The notes: generated from the sequence alone by a model not told the origin. A stretch of DNA of 64,000 bases from Rhyzopertha dominica (GCA_025024175.1 QCXZ01000064.1:60285325-60349324); one strand, 5' to 3'; counted from the first letter of the stretch, positions 33,890 to 45,920 are shown. Program-made: numbers and translations.

Positions 33890-34560
33890 TCTAAAACTTT
33901 ATTAACTTACTGTCAGTAAAATTTTGCACCTGCATACTTGCTGTACACAGTGTGGCATTACTTGTTTGTGTTTTCCACGTAAAAATCTTGGGGGGGGGGG
34001 GCATCATCGCCTTGTTCTCAGGCAGAAACGCGATCAAAACCGTCCAGTAAAGTTACCGAATTTACTGCACCAATNAAATTTTAATTTCCGTCCCATTACG
34101 TCTGCAAATTGATTACTCCGCAAAAGCTTTATGTTACACAAAACCAAATCGTTGACTCAGGTTTTATGTCGATGGAAACGCTGTTACCCGAACTATGGGG
34201 TAAACATTGACTTTAGAATTAGAAATTGGCTCGTAGGGAGCACAAATTCGCTCAGTCACATTAAGTTGCTATTAGCTTTGACAAGTACCCGATGTTCTGG
34301 TAACATTTTGCCAACGTCTCTCACGCTCGCATGTAAATTGGCCCGTAATCAGTGGCAAAGCGCTTTTCGGTTCACCGTTCAAGCAGTAATATATTGCAAA
34401 TAAGTATGTCAGACGACGATATTAATTCTGCCGCGAATGCGCTTTCATCCACGCTTCGCTTGAAATTCTGGCTGGCTTTGTGCGCTGAAAGGGTCCCGCA
34501 ACTCGTTTAAATAGGGTATTGAGCGATATCATGTTTGGTCGTGGTTTGCAATATTAATTC
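33890..34560. other. GC-richer island with G-run
   Basis: Starts near a run of 12 G (33990-34001) and continues as mixed CpG-containing sequence to about 34560, densest at 34280-34510. Open frames at 33924-34112 and 34131-34403 have no recognised motif. Candidate conserved non-coding segment. Confidence 0.35.
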
Positions 34561-34970
34561 TGCAATAATCTGCCTCTCTAACGCACACTTTGCATGAGCT
34601 TTATTAGGTCGTGGCCTGGATTGGTGGAAAATACGAATTTTTTATTCTATTGGAAGTAGGGTTATCGCTAAATTCGCTATATGTTCTTTATTCGACTCTT
34701 CCTGCATTGACAATATAAAAATCACGATAATATAAACGATTTAATATAAGTAAATAGTGTATATATTATATTCAACATGTTTCAGCCTCTACGGCATACA
34801 AAATTATATTTTAACGCAAATCCTTCTAAAATAGTAATACTTTGTAAAAACATTTTGGGGGTAAATACATAAGAGCGAAATTTTCTGTGGGATAATATGT
34901 TTCTGAATTAAACATGATTGTTACGAAAATTGTTTGAGGCTGGACACAACTATAAAAACATTGACAAAAA
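34561..34970. other. unassigned AT-rich sequence
   Basis: No feature recognised. Confidence 0.25.
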
Positions 34971-34974
34971 AATC

Positions 34975-36240
34975 ATTAATCTGAAGCTTTGATTACGTCT
35001 GTAATCTTTGTCACTGACGAGGCCTCAAATATCGTCTGCTCGAGCTCAAACAAAATTTTCAGAGCAAATAAACAAATCACCATCCACAATCCCTATTATA
35101 ATTATTAGTATTCCTACACATTTTCACAGTTTCTTTTATTACACGTTTGTGACAATATCAGTCATGTATTTAGTCAAATATGAGTGTTCAGCTACGAAAA
35201 ATTTATCTATATGTTGCAACTTAGTAGCTCGTATGTGAACTTTGAAAACTTCAAATATTATTTAAATTATTATACGTATCACCAACAACTACTCGTGTTT
35301 TCTAAGTATCCTCTTTAAGTTTTGGCTTTGTACGTAAGGTAAACCAACTTTAATTTACTTTGTCCCGGCTGAGAATTTATTTGATTTGGACGAGCACTTT
35401 TATTAAAAATTGACTCTTTGCTGTGCACTGAAAATATTAATAACTACCGGCCCGTTTCTTTAGTTTCTACTATAAGCAAAATATTTGAAGAGCTGTTAAA
35501 AAAACTAAATTGATAAATTATTTGAACACAATGCATTATATTCACAATACCAGTTCGGATTTAGAAGTAATCGATCAACCACTGTAGCACTTATCACTCT
35601 TAGTGAAAGAATCTTGTCTGGATTCGAGCAGAAAAGTCATACACTAGTTTCTTGTCTAGATTTGTCAAAAGCATTTGACTGTGTAACACAGCTTTAGTGA
35701 CAGTACCTGAATCATAGGTATCAATTTGTTATCGCCAACTAGACAAAGTCCAGGAGCTAGAAATCAAACTAGGAGTGCCTCAAGGTTCGTTCCTGGGACC
35801 AAGGTTGTTTGTAATCTTCATTAATGATCTCTGGGACTAATTTTATATTGTTTGCAAATGACACTATAGTGTATGATACTGGTGCATCTTTGCAAAGTTT
35901 GCATCTAAGTAGTATAGGTGTCCAGACTCAAATAAATAACTGGTTCAGTTCAGTGTTTACTCTGTAATTTTGGATATGCAAGAAAGGTAAACTTCCATTG
36001 CTTCATAATTTCATTGCAAGTCCTATATCAGGATTTTGGCTGTTCGAATGATTTAGCAAATCGGCCACTATAGGATTTGGAGGTGAACCCATTGCACAAT
36101 CTGATTTTTGTTCATTAAAATTACCATTCCGTAAGAAACTAAAATATCGGCTTCTTAAATAACGTTAATAAAGTTTAAAGAACTCTTGATGAAACTACTA
36201 GTTCCTACATAAGGTTTTAAATAGTTAGCACAAACGAATT
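34975..36240 (-). mobile_element. Penelope-like element, family A copy 2, split by a LINE
   Basis: DNA-level copy of the family at 22.4-24.1 kb, more decayed, minus strand. The 3' portion (34975-35435) matches copy 1 through 'acaatccctatta', 'attagtattcctaca', 'ttagtcaaat' and 'tttctaag.atcctctttaa'. The RT portion (35945-36240) matches 'tgcaagaaaggtaaac', 'ttggaggtgaacccattgca' and 'cctacataaggttttaaata'. Between them lies an unrelated plus-strand LINE fragment. Coding capacity is gone. The 3' hammerhead has mutated core positions. Confidence 0.75.
35436..35945 (+). mobile_element. LINE RT fragment nested in Penelope-like copy 2
   Basis: Plus-strand fragment: NYRPVSLVSTISKIFEELLK at the start, then QFGFRSNRSTTVALITLSER, VSCLDLSKAFDCV (motif A), LGVPQGSFLGPRLFVIFIND, and FANDTIVYDTGAS where the catalytic FADD has become FAND. 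One or more stops and a small deletion are present. It begins and ends inside sequence that continues as the Penelope-like element, so it was inserted later. Confidence 0.75.
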
Positions 36241-36244
36241 AGTT

Positions 36245-37378
36245 TAGGATTTCGCAGCTAGGCGATGAACTGTTATCCTGATTCGGATCTAAAGACCGTC
36301 GTGGGTTGACATTGCTTCCTAAAGTTGCGCTAGCACGAGTGGCAATCTCCTTCAGAGGTCTTTCCATTTCATATTAAATAGGATCCATTTATCAAACCTT
36401 GTAAATAAGGAGACCCCCTCCAAACAATTGAATGTATGGTCAACAGATGCTCCCGTACAGCATAGCCTGGAGGTTTTGCGTCTAATTGGAGTTTTTCTGT
36501 GATTTTTCTTCAATACTCTATCTAGAATAGATAGATAAATGTCCATTCTGGATAGGGTGGAAATGCGAGATCAATAATCGTTGAATGAAATGGTTTTTTT
36601 CTTTAAACGCTTTTATGGAAGTCAACCGTTGTCGCGTTAAATTAATAGTACTGTGCAATGTATTAACGATGCGTTCTAAGATTCGTAGACAGCTCCCTGA
36701 AGAACTTCGCGCAGTCGAAGCGTTTTCACCAGCAATTGGATCAAAGACGCAGCTCCTGGGACGTACATAACGAAGTCAAACGGAGGCTAATTCGCGTTCA
36801 AATCGTACATCAAAACCAGCTGTTCCTTCGACGCAAATGGCCATGTAAAGCAATCAACCCTAGCAGCCTCTGATCATCTGTAGCTGCTTACGCGGCGTCC
36901 CAACATTATTACCAACACAAATTACACCCCCCCGACTCTCGATCTTGTTCAGAGCTTTTTGCCGCCGATCCCACGGCGCTTTTTCAGCTGACGGGACGGG
37001 CCAAGGCTGAGCATTGTTCCTTTCTCATGACACCATATGACGCCGCCTTATAAATTACGTGTCGGAAGCAATTTATGGGTGGCACTCCGATAGAGAACGC
37101 GCGCCGTGCGTTTACGTTTAATTTTCCCATTAGTTCTAATTATTATTGTTCGCACTTGCCCGGGGCGGTGGACGTTATCGCGGCACATCAGCTGTGCATT
37201 CATGGCATGTGTACATTATAGTTGGGTCGAATTAATCAAGTTGATTGTATGGCGGCTTATCGATACCACGAATTTATCTTGTCCGTGCGGCTTCCACCTG
37301 AAAGAGTGATGTTGATTTTCGGTTGAGATGTTATCGCTAAATAATTGTCGGTTGGAACGGAATGAAACGCATACGAGA
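36245..37378. other. GC-rich island, no TE signature
   Basis: About 1.1 kb of GC-richer sequence, strongest at 36650-37310, with many CpG and words such as TTTAATTTTCCCATTAG. Short open frames on both strands have no motif. This is the largest such island in the window. Candidate conserved non-coding or regulatory sequence. Confidence 0.4.
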
Positions 37379-37381
37379 GTT

Positions 37382-37995
37382 ATATCAAAATTCCTGCACA
37401 CAAAAGTCTATCAGTGTAATCCCCTTGCATATACACAACACGTTGCCATCGCTTCGGCAGTAATGTAATGTCGTTAAATACGCCATTTTTGTCAAGATGT
37501 TTCAGCAGTTGGAACACATATGCTGTAGTAGGGTTTTTGTCCTTCAATAAATCAAACTTCACGAAATTCTCCTTTCCACTGGAGGAACAGAAAGAAATGT
37601 GGAGGACTCATGTCAGGGCTCCACGGGGGATGTGGGAGAATTTCACAGCAGTTCTTCTCGCAAACTCCTTTGACTGACACTGCTTTATGCGATCAAGCAT
37701 TATCGTGCAAGAGGATTACGCCGCTGTCTCGTCTCGTCTACACTTTCGGAATCATGTATTTAAATTTTCTACAAAGAAGACAAATAGATTTGTCCTTTGG
37801 TATTTCTCTATTGCTTGTTGAACTATGTGGTAGCCACAATGGCAGCAAAAGTGTTGTCGGTAGCAGTATGAGGCCTCCAACTTCTGTGGTCGTCGCTCAG
37901 AAACGCTTACTCAATAAAGTTACTGTTGAACTATCTACACACGACTTCTAGGAAGCTTCTTGTCCCGAACCGTGAATATTGGCTACCATTTCTCG
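37382..37995 (-). mobile_element. mariner-like transposase relic, minus strand
   Basis: Decayed minus-strand transposase. Pieces from high to low coordinate: GVILLHDNA-stop-SHKAVSV (usual VLLHDNARPH, second catalytic Asp), then EFARRTAVKFSHIP and SPDMSPPHFFLF (usual YSPDLSPCDFFLF, third Asp). The C-terminal frame 37562-37380 reads MKFDLLKDKNPTTAYVFQLL and ITLLPKRWQRVVYMQGDY (usual LP.RWQ.C....GDYF). The part beyond 37750 is too damaged to place. TIRs not identified. Confidence 0.65.
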
Positions 37996-39025
37996 CGCAG
38001 TGTTTCAGTTTTGATATATGCACATTAATCCGCTACAGTGGCGCGTTCCATTTCATGAAACTACCCCGATTTGAGAATTTTTTACACTGAAATTGAGTGA
38101 ACTACCCGCACTTTATATACAGCTAAGTGATGTCCCAATGATAGACCTTTATAGTTTGACAGCAGTGGTTTTTTCACCATCGTCAGTTCAGCGCCGGCTT
38201 GATATGTGCAGGAAATATGATATGACCCTCGTATTTCTTGATTCGCTTATTATTAATGGATATTTGCTGCCTACTATAATGCTCCAATACATACACTCAC
38301 ATTTTCCTTTTTCTTCCTGCTTACCGTATAGGCAAGTAGACTGTTTTCTCCGCTTGCTTTATTTCTTTTCAGCCCCTTGGCATATTTTCACACCAAAGTT
38401 ATCGAGGTATTCCAGTGCTGCTTCCTCCTAAAGGTGACTGGTCTCATGTTATTCTTACAATTTTCCGCCACACGATGTATGGGCTTATTCTATTTCTATT
38501 TAGCACTCAACCACTGATCTTACCTGTTCTACACATATTTCCGATACATTTAGTTCCCTCTCTATCCACTAATGTTTTTTCATCTCCGTCGTTTCTAATA
38601 CACTCCTTGTCTTTGCAGTTTCAGGCAGGATTTCTGCGGTGTATCTCATTGTATTTCTCATCAGGCACATTATCACTTTGCATTTATTTGCACAATTACA
38701 TTATTTACTACAACAGATTTGTACTCAACTTTAAAAAAAGTACAGTAACGCTCATATTTAGAGCTGTGTTAGTGTAGCTTTGGTGCACTTTGAAAATGAC
38801 TGTTAGGTCGAAGCCATCGTTAAAGTTTTTTTTAAACAAAGCGCATTCTTGACATATTTCCAGTGTTTGTTATTTCTGCACACAAGTATATCTCAGATCC
38901 CAAAACTGTTTGCAGTTACATTCGCATTTTCATAACTTTAACATGGACTATTCCTGTTTACTTCAAGCGATATGTGGGTAATTGAGATAACTTTTTTTAG
39001 CTGCTGGTACTACATGTTTTTGGGA
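37996..39025. other. unassigned sequence
   Basis: Pyrimidine-rich on the plus strand around 38280-38700, giving hydrophobic open frames (38093-38431, 38415-38777) that are not convincing as genes. A faint minus-strand resemblance to the C-terminal region of an RTE-type LINE was considered but not supported. Copy 3 of the dispersed 24-nt motif is at 38793-38820. Confidence 0.25.
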
Positions 39026-39029
39026 TATC

Positions 39030-39835
39030 CCTCCTGCTGTAAGAAATCATCTTAAATGATTATGGAAAGCGCCCTCAGAAATGAAGCCACGCAAATCCAT
39101 ATTCATCATGATCAAAAATTGTAACAGCCAGTGGAGTACATTCTAGAAGTGAATTAGACCATATAAAGACAGTTATTTAGCGTATGTTCACCGATAATGA
39201 TGTACCAACTTTAAAAGGTGTACATCGTGCGTTAAACGAAGAACAATTTCCATTCTCCTATTCCACCAGAAGTTTACGAAGATTATTGCAATATATAGGT
39301 TTTGCCTATAAATCAATGGATAAAAGACTCACGCGAATGGAAAGCCAACGTTTAAAAGTCTGGAGAATGAAACTTGTTCACAACATCCAGTAATATCGAA
39401 TCATAGCATACCTTGATGAAGTATGGTATGATACACATGGTCTAAATGTCCACGGCTAATGGTTGGATACCAATTTGTTTATTGCCTTCTGTAAAAATAG
39501 ACTGCTGCCTAATATTCCTGACCACCCAGTTGTAGTGATGGACAATGTTTCCTACCATTCCAGACAAGAGTAGAAAATCCCAACTAAGTACTCGCAAAAG
39601 CAGGAAATTATTTATTTTGTCTTGAAAAACAGTTTAGAGATTCGCGAGCGCGCAACAAAAAAATATTTATTGCAAATAATTGATAAGAGCAGACAACATA
39701 GGAAGAACTACCAGTCGCACAGTAGAAGGACTTCCACCGTACTATTGCGTTTTAAACTCCATAGTGCTAATGTAGAGTCAGTTAAAACACTAAATACGGA
39801 AGGAAAACAAAACCCCTAATATTGGCGCTAATGTA
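39030..39835 (+). mobile_element. IS630/Tc1-mariner-superfamily DDE transposase relic
   Basis: Plus-strand transposase relic of an insect family with a C-terminal DDE endonuclease domain. The frame at 39184-39393 reads NDVPTLKGVHRALNEE, STRSLRRLLQYIGFAYKS. It then gives IIAYLDEVWYDTHGLNVHG (first Asp; usual YLDET..H), followed by a deletion, LLPNIPDHPVVVMDNVSYHS (second Asp; usual VIVMDNA.YH), IPTKYSQKQEII and KKYLLQIIDKSRQ. The third acidic residue is not identifiable. Stops and frameshifts interrupt it. No TIRs found. Confidence 0.65.
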
Positions 39836-40600
39836 GTAGATTTAATAAGAAAAAAATAATACAAATATGAGCACTGACATGCATATTAAAAATATTGAAG
39901 ACAGTTTTGTTTCATATAAAGAAATTCCGACATTTATAATTAATGTTAACGATGAACGTGAGTAAAATTGTTATTTTATTGGTGTAGATTGTATTCTATT
40001 GTTTTTTATGTCCACAACTTGAAAAAATCTGCTTCACTCGGAAATATGAAGAAAATTGCAAAATAATAGATGAATTATATTATACACAGGTAAATGAAAC
40101 GTAATATATATATTATATAACCACCACAAAAGCTACCGAAACGTAAACATTGCTCTGTTTTCGGTACGTGTGCAGTTAAATCCCATGCATATGAGTTTTT
40201 TAGTAAAGCTGTTTTTTGAAATTATTAAATAAATGGAAAATATACTAGAATTATATGAGACTACTAATAATAGCTAATGTTTATTTAGAAATAATAACAG
40301 TTTGGAACTATTTAGTACTTTTTTGTATGCGGGATATAAATTTTAAACGCTAATGCTAGTAATAACTGAATTATTATACCCCAAATTACGTTCATATGTT
40401 TACTGCTTTATATCACCTATATGGTTTTTGTGTTTATTACAAAAAAGCTTATTAATAACACTAATTCTTTTTTCCAAGTTCTAATTATTTGTTGTTGCAC
40501 AAATGCTACTGTACTTAGAAGCGAGTCATTTTTACTACAAAGCGAATATTACTTTCCCTTATCCTTATNCTCCATTTACATGCAGCACTTAAGCTCTCTT
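39836..40600. other. unassigned AT-rich sequence
   Basis: No feature recognised. Confidence 0.25.
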
Positions 40601-40830
40601 TAACCGGGATGGATTTTGGACAAATTTCGTCGCTTTGGCCGAGGGTTTACTTCATTAAAATGTGGGATAGGTACACGCACTTTGTCACGAAATTAATATC
40701 TAACAAGCAACAACTTTCTAATTTGCGGCGGTTATCCGCGAGACACGATAGGGTTTATCACTGGACCCACTCCTAATTACTCCATTAGTGGCCGCTGTCC
40801 ACATTTCCGGGTGTCCCGGAGTTATTGGAA
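40600..40830. other. GC-rich island, no TE signature
   Basis: About 230 bp with CpG (GGCGGTTATCCGCGAGACACG) and CTAATTACTCCATTAG, a palindromic homeodomain-type word. No coding motif. Candidate conserved non-coding element. Confidence 0.4.
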
Positions 40831-40987
40831 AATGTATTATCTGTAACAGATCTAAATGGTCCTGTCTAAGCTAAATGTAGATCGCTGTTTGTATAATGAA
40901 TCATGTGGGCGATCGATATTATCAATAATGCATTAACAACTTGCAGTTGGTATTTTCTTTAAGTGATAGTAATTAGCGTGCAACGAT

Positions 40988-43334
40988 TTAAGGCTAGGTT
41001 AAAGGGACAGCCGTACTCAATTTTAGGATGTTGACCATAAAGCTGTCAGCCCGGTCGGCCAGTTACGAAACCGTCAACAATGGATCCATTATTTAGGAAT
41101 AACCTCTATTTGATATTCAGTTATTTTCCGTTGTTGACTTCGTATAGTTTAGCATACGTAGTATTAGTTATTTTTGTAAACAATTAACAGTAGCTTATTG
41201 TGTTATTAGCAAAGTAGGCAGAATCCAATGTATAAAAACTAGTTGTATTGTAATACTGTAACTTTTAGGCAGTTACTCTGTCCGAGGGCATATCGAACAG
41301 AGCCTGTTTAACTGTTCACGTTATTTTGTACTCAATAAATTGTTTTTTAAAAAGCTGTTTGTTCGAGTACGAAATTTAACTGGCCTGGGGCGTTTATTAC
41401 GCTGCTGGTTATGCTGATGCCACAACAAAGGGTATTTTTGATTTACAACATTTCTATCTGATGCCTGTCGTTTCAAAGATATTTACTTACTGCTGACAAT
41501 CGGATGTTCGCTTTCACAGACATATCAGTGATATTACTCATAAAGTTTTAAACAAACAGTTTTTTTTATTTCGATATTGCTATCAAATTTATTATTAAAA
41601 ATTATTAAAAATGTCAACACCTCATGAAAAAAAATACTTTAAAAAATATTTTTTTAATAATAGAAAATATAATAAACGTTCAAGAAAAACATCATAAGCA
41701 TATAGTTAATGTTCACAATCTGTACATAAAATTATCTTTACAGCAAAATTATAAATGTGTGTATTAAAAAAATATGAACAAACATGGTGTGGATGGTCTA
41801 CTTTTTACACAAAAACGTCGTCTGTCTATCCTCCCGAATCGGCATGTTTCTCGTGTGACGTGGATCAACTAGTTCTGGTAAAAGAGAACGGAAATAAAAT
41901 CTTTGAAGTTTTGGAAGCATTTTTTCACTCCAAAAATGATCTTTTTAACTTATATAACTANAAACTNCTAAACGGATTTTTAGAAAAATACTTACTTGAC
42001 GGTGTTTGATAAGAGAACCAATATTTCCCCTGTTTCTTTTTTTTTTGAAGACAAAGTTNTTCCATCACCTTTTCGTCTTGCCATCTTTACTAATGTTCTT
42101 TCAGATAACGTAACACTAAAGTCACACAAAATCTCAAACAGCATAAATGGTAGGTTTGAAAAATTCTGAGGCTTTATATTAGTGAACCCCCTCTTTCATT
42201 CTATGGGGGCGGTTGCCATGAGTCAGTGGGAAAAGTTTTCAGGTTATTCTGGTCCCAAAAACCGATTATACTTACCTTTCGTAAAACTGATGTTTAGTTG
42301 GAATTCCGGATTAGAAATTACAGCAATTCAGGCTTTCAGTCGTATTGAAGCGATCATCAACTCTTTACCTGCCAATATACAGTTTCTTCATATTTATTTT
42401 GGTCCTAGGTGCTTTCGCAAAATTGATTAAAATTGTTTACGTTACCAGTTACCAGGAAACTGGTGTCCAATTTATCCGACAGTCAGGCGCCTGACAAAAC
42501 TGTATATTTGCTACCTCGACATGGAAATATATTCTTTAATTTATGAATAAAAGTGTCCCTGACGAATCCGCAAAAGCGGATAGCACATAAGATATAAGAA
42601 AAACACTTTGGCAAATTGATTTTTAATAGTTATCATCAAATTATGTTAACTTATTCATATATAGTTCATATATGCATAGCGCAACTAGTGTCGTATTGAT
42701 TTTAATTGACTTTGTAAATATGAACTTTTGGGGGACTATGCTTTTTATATGTGTCCCAACGACATAAAGTTGCAGAGCAGAACTTAACTCCTTATCTAAA
42801 TAACTTTCGGCATGGACAAATAATAGTGCATAAATATAAAAACAGTAGTTCGAAGAATCGTTTCGTCATCCCCAGTACCTGCGTTTTTCTACCATCCATA
42901 CCTGAGGTTACCCTCCCGCCATAAACTGCAATGGCTGTTTACTCAAGTGCCGTCAATTGGTATGTTGTAAATCAACACTGGTTTGGGCCGAAAAGTTTAG
43001 CAAAAGTATTTAACAGTTATTTTCATTATTAGTAACGCTATCAAGAAACTAAAAACAACATCATACTCAGAAGACAAAAATCTATCATTCGGCCGAAAAA
43101 AAATTTTCAAATAAGTCACTTTTACGTTTTTGACCATTTCGCGTTCTTAAACAAATCGTAATTATTTTTGCCGTAAGTTTTTAAAATTTTAGATTCGGCC
43201 ATTTTGTAGATAATAATTGTCAGATTACACTGGTTTTTGAATGAAATTAATATCTCTTCAAATAACTTAGTTATTTATTCAATACTTTACATTGGAAACC
43301 CCATAAGAGAAATTCCTTTAACCTAGCCTTAAGC
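40988..43334. mobile_element. putative TTAA-flanked DNA transposon, unclassified
   Basis: An 18-bp perfect inverted repeat, TTAAGGCTAGGTTAAAGG at about 40988 and its complement ending near 43334, brackets about 2.35 kb. The outer TTAA on both sides fits piggyBac- or Sola-type target preference, but the inner bases (GGCTAGG) are not the usual piggyBac CCC/GGG start. Two plus-strand open frames inside (41755-42009, 42182-42430) show no recognised transposase motif. A hairpin (CTCTGT...ACAGAG) and an LTR-like stretch with TATAAAA and AATAAA lie at its left. Boundaries rest on one repeat pair. Confidence 0.45.
42182..42430 (+). CDS. uncharacterised 82-aa frame inside TIR-bounded block
   Basis: Begins MNPLFHSMGAVAMSQWEKFS and continues PKNRLYLPFVKLMFSW, then ITAIQAFSRIEAIINSLP. 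Protein-like but unrecognised. A stop-interrupted frame upstream (41755-42009, with CFSCDVDQLVLVKENG) could be the same ancient gene. Possibly transposase debris, possibly fortuitous. Confidence 0.25.
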   Translation: MNPLFHSMGAVAMSQWEKFSGYSGPKNRLYLPFVKLMFSWNSGLEITAIQAFSRIEAIINSLPANIQFLHIYFGPRCFRKID

Positions 43335-43839
43335 ACGAATTCTATGACTATAAATAAGAAGATTTTTTCATATAAACTGACAAACTTTGACCTCATTCGC
43401 CTTACCTAGTTGAAGGAATAAAACACTTTTATATATGAGTATATGAGTGTCATCATTAATTGCTCTGATATTTATTATCTTTTTTCAGCATTCGTTACGA
43501 TTTAATAATAATTGAAATTGATTTAACGTCATGGCTTAATTAGACAAGGAATACTTACTTTTCTTGCATGCTAAATGTATGATATCCTGCAGTATTTTAG
43601 AACTGGTTTTGTAAATAATTGCAATATTTTAATAAATAACGTCTGTTTTCTATCAAGAAGCAATACTCTAGGTAGAGGACGATATAGGTACAGATTAAAA
43701 TAAACGTTACCTAAAGCGTTTAGGTAATAAATTTTCAACAATTCAGAGTTACACGTTGAATAAGTGTAGCATTTGAATGCCGCACTGGCAATTCTAAGTA
43801 AAGAAATGCTGAAAAACATCCAGTGGTAAAAAAACACAA
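43335..43839. other. unassigned AT-rich sequence
   Basis: No feature recognised. Confidence 0.25.
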
Positions 43840-44260
43840 GTGTTCTGCTCAGTTTCACGGCGGCTTCCAGCACTCTGGCACGCAAAACTTCCAAGGATGA
43901 TTCAAGGTTAACTGCCAGCTCCGCCGTTCGCAAAAAATCCATTAAAGTGACATTTCGTTTAAAATTTTCCTTAATGCAAAATATCGCGATCCCCCCTCCC
44001 GCGAGATATGGAGCAGCGTTCCCTGTTACGGAAGGTCATAAATCACAAATATGGATTGCCTCTCAACACTAAGATAAGGCAGTAAACTTGCCCTTAAAAT
44101 TACGCCCCTTAATAAAAACACAAATTATACTTTAATGGCGCCACTGCAAAGAGTGTCCCGGTAATAAAGCCATCTTTCGCTGCAGGATATTAAAAAGACG
44201 ATATAAGGCAATTTATGGGGCTTCGACTTTCGCTGGATTTACGTTTTTAATTAGTTGCTT
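43840..44260. other. GC-rich island, no TE signature
   Basis: About 420 bp. The minus frame at its left edge (43942-43830) reads as an amphipathic helix, MDFLRTAELAVNLESSLEVL, but runs into low-complexity sequence without a motif. Candidate conserved non-coding segment. Confidence 0.35.
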
Positions 44261-44839
44261 AGGCACTGAATGGGAATCATCTGGGTAAAAACATGTCTTG
44301 CCCAAGGAAGATTCTGTTTTCGTACTCTATGCAGAATGCCAAACAATTTTGAACTTGCATTATTATTCAATACTAATGGTAATATAACGCCCACAAGAAA
44401 TTCATTTTGTAGTGTCAAAAAAAGGGTTCAACTTTCTCCTTTAATAGAAATGTTTGCATAAAAGAAATGCCGATAATTTGAACACCCCAGAGGCCATAAT
44501 AATTGAATTGTTGAAAAGCACAGAATTTAGTGCTATCAACTAAAAGGATTGAGAAATTGCATAAAAGAATTGAGCCATTAGAAAACGAGGTTACATTCTT
44601 TAAACACAATGAGACAATGACGAATGTCATAGAACCATAAGCGCGAAAAGAAGGTGGAAACATTTTAGTACATGAAACAGAACAATTGACATTACTGAAA
44701 ACAGCAGTACTTATAAAGTTAAATTCGATTGCAGCAAAGAAGTTGTGGAGAAACAAACAAGGAAAACACCGAAGAATGAAGCACCATTACTATTAAAAAA
44801 AATCCACCTAAAGTGAATAATAATGGAAATACTGCTGGT
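44261..44839. other. possible LINE 5' region, unresolved
   Basis: Upstream of a LINE endonuclease fragment. A plus-strand translation near 44540-44620 has coiled-coil-like character (RIEKLHKRIEPLENEVTFFK), as in LINE ORF1 proteins, but stops interrupt it. Tentative. Confidence 0.3.
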
Positions 44840-45480
44840 TTGATATAAATGATAGTCAATCTATCGATACAAATGTATGGTCGAACACCTGAAGTGAAAA
44901 AACAAATTAAGAAGTGGTGGAGTGTTAATTGCTGTGTAGAAAAACCTTCCATCTAAACACGTACAGTGTGATGCAACAATGAGAAAGGAATTGTGGACTT
45001 TATGTCAATTCAAGTCAACTTATTATTGGTGCTACTTATATTCCATCTAACTCAAATTTGGTGGAATATTCTAATAATTTGGACTCCCTAGCGTACTAGC
45101 TGACTATAATGTATCATGCTAGTTGGTTGGTTGATGCTAGCTGTGACTACTTAGTTTAAACAATGTATTTTTTGATACAGAGGAAATCATATGTGACAAA
45201 CGACAATTTTGTATACTTTGGTATTTTTCAATGTAACAATGGATTTGACATTTTGTGATAATGATAAACAACCAGAAATTGATATATTTTATTTAGATTA
45301 TAAGAATGCACCATATATATCATGCTATTAAAAGTTATTTATCCTGTATTGATCGATCTGTTTTAGCTACTTATGTTCATATTAACGACTTCTAAGAGAA
45401 TTTTTATTCTCAGTGTATTGTACCTATATTTCTTTATATATTAATAGTAATTTTTGTAGCCATTAATAATAATAATAAAT
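44840..45480 (+). mobile_element. LINE APE-type endonuclease fragment
   Basis: Plus-strand fragment of a CR1/Jockey-like LINE. It contains RSGGVLIAV-stop-KNLPSK (usual GGV.I.V...), then LIIGATYIPSNSNLVEYSNN and LDSLA (usual VYIPP.S....Y...L..L), and further remnants such as DNDKQPEIDIFYLDYK. APE-type endonucleases nick target DNA for LINE integration. Stops in every part. An (AAT)-rich run at 45464-45480 marks a possible 3' limit. Confidence 0.65.
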
Positions 45481-45640
45481 GATAAGGAAGTAATTCCAGG
45501 AGTAAAAAGGCGGATATAAAACAACCACAACTACGTGCATTTATTGAAATATTTAATAATCTTTGGTATTTTACATTTCTAGCTTTATTGATATATTCAG
45601 TTAACGCACTCGTGGTGTGCCTCTATATATCTCAAAATAC
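45481..45640. other. unassigned
   Basis: No feature recognised. Confidence 0.2.
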
Positions 45641-45920
45641 CAATTTTATTTCCAGTGAAGCAGTTTGCCCCCAGCTATGAGCAAACGTTCCCCCAAAGTC
45701 CTTAAGACGCATGCATCCACCGGCTTTGAACTTCCCTAACCAAGTTTGACTGTCGGTTCTAGCCGGCAAGACATCTGATTTAGTTTGCAACTTCCACCGT
45801 CTTGTAACTGAAGAAGTGGAAAAAGGCGCTTTGTCTTACTTGAGCCGTTTGAAGTTTATTGAAGTAGTCGGCGATAGCATCTGAGCAGCGGATCCGCCTG
45901 TTTAAAACTTCCAGGAGTGC
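45640..45920. other. GC-richer island, no TE signature
   Basis: About 280 bp of GC-richer sequence without open frame or repeat signature. Candidate conserved non-coding segment close to the downstream dpr exon. Confidence 0.35.

Noticed and set aside
38093..38777. Two hydrophobic plus-strand frames as membrane proteins
   Set aside because: Pyrimidine-rich DNA naturally gives Leu/Phe/Ser-rich translations. There is no start context or homology, and a possible minus-strand RTE remnant underneath could not be confirmed.
41029..41395. LTR with TATAAAA, AATAAA and a following TGG primer-site-like sequence
   Set aside because: Ends do not form TG...CA with a duplication, no second LTR or retroelement gene follows, and the block lies within a different inverted-repeat pair.
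43571..43942. Minus-strand 123-aa frame starting with an amphipathic helix as a gene
   Set aside because: Only the first 35 residues look protein-like; the rest is AT-driven low complexity and no motif or splice context supports it.
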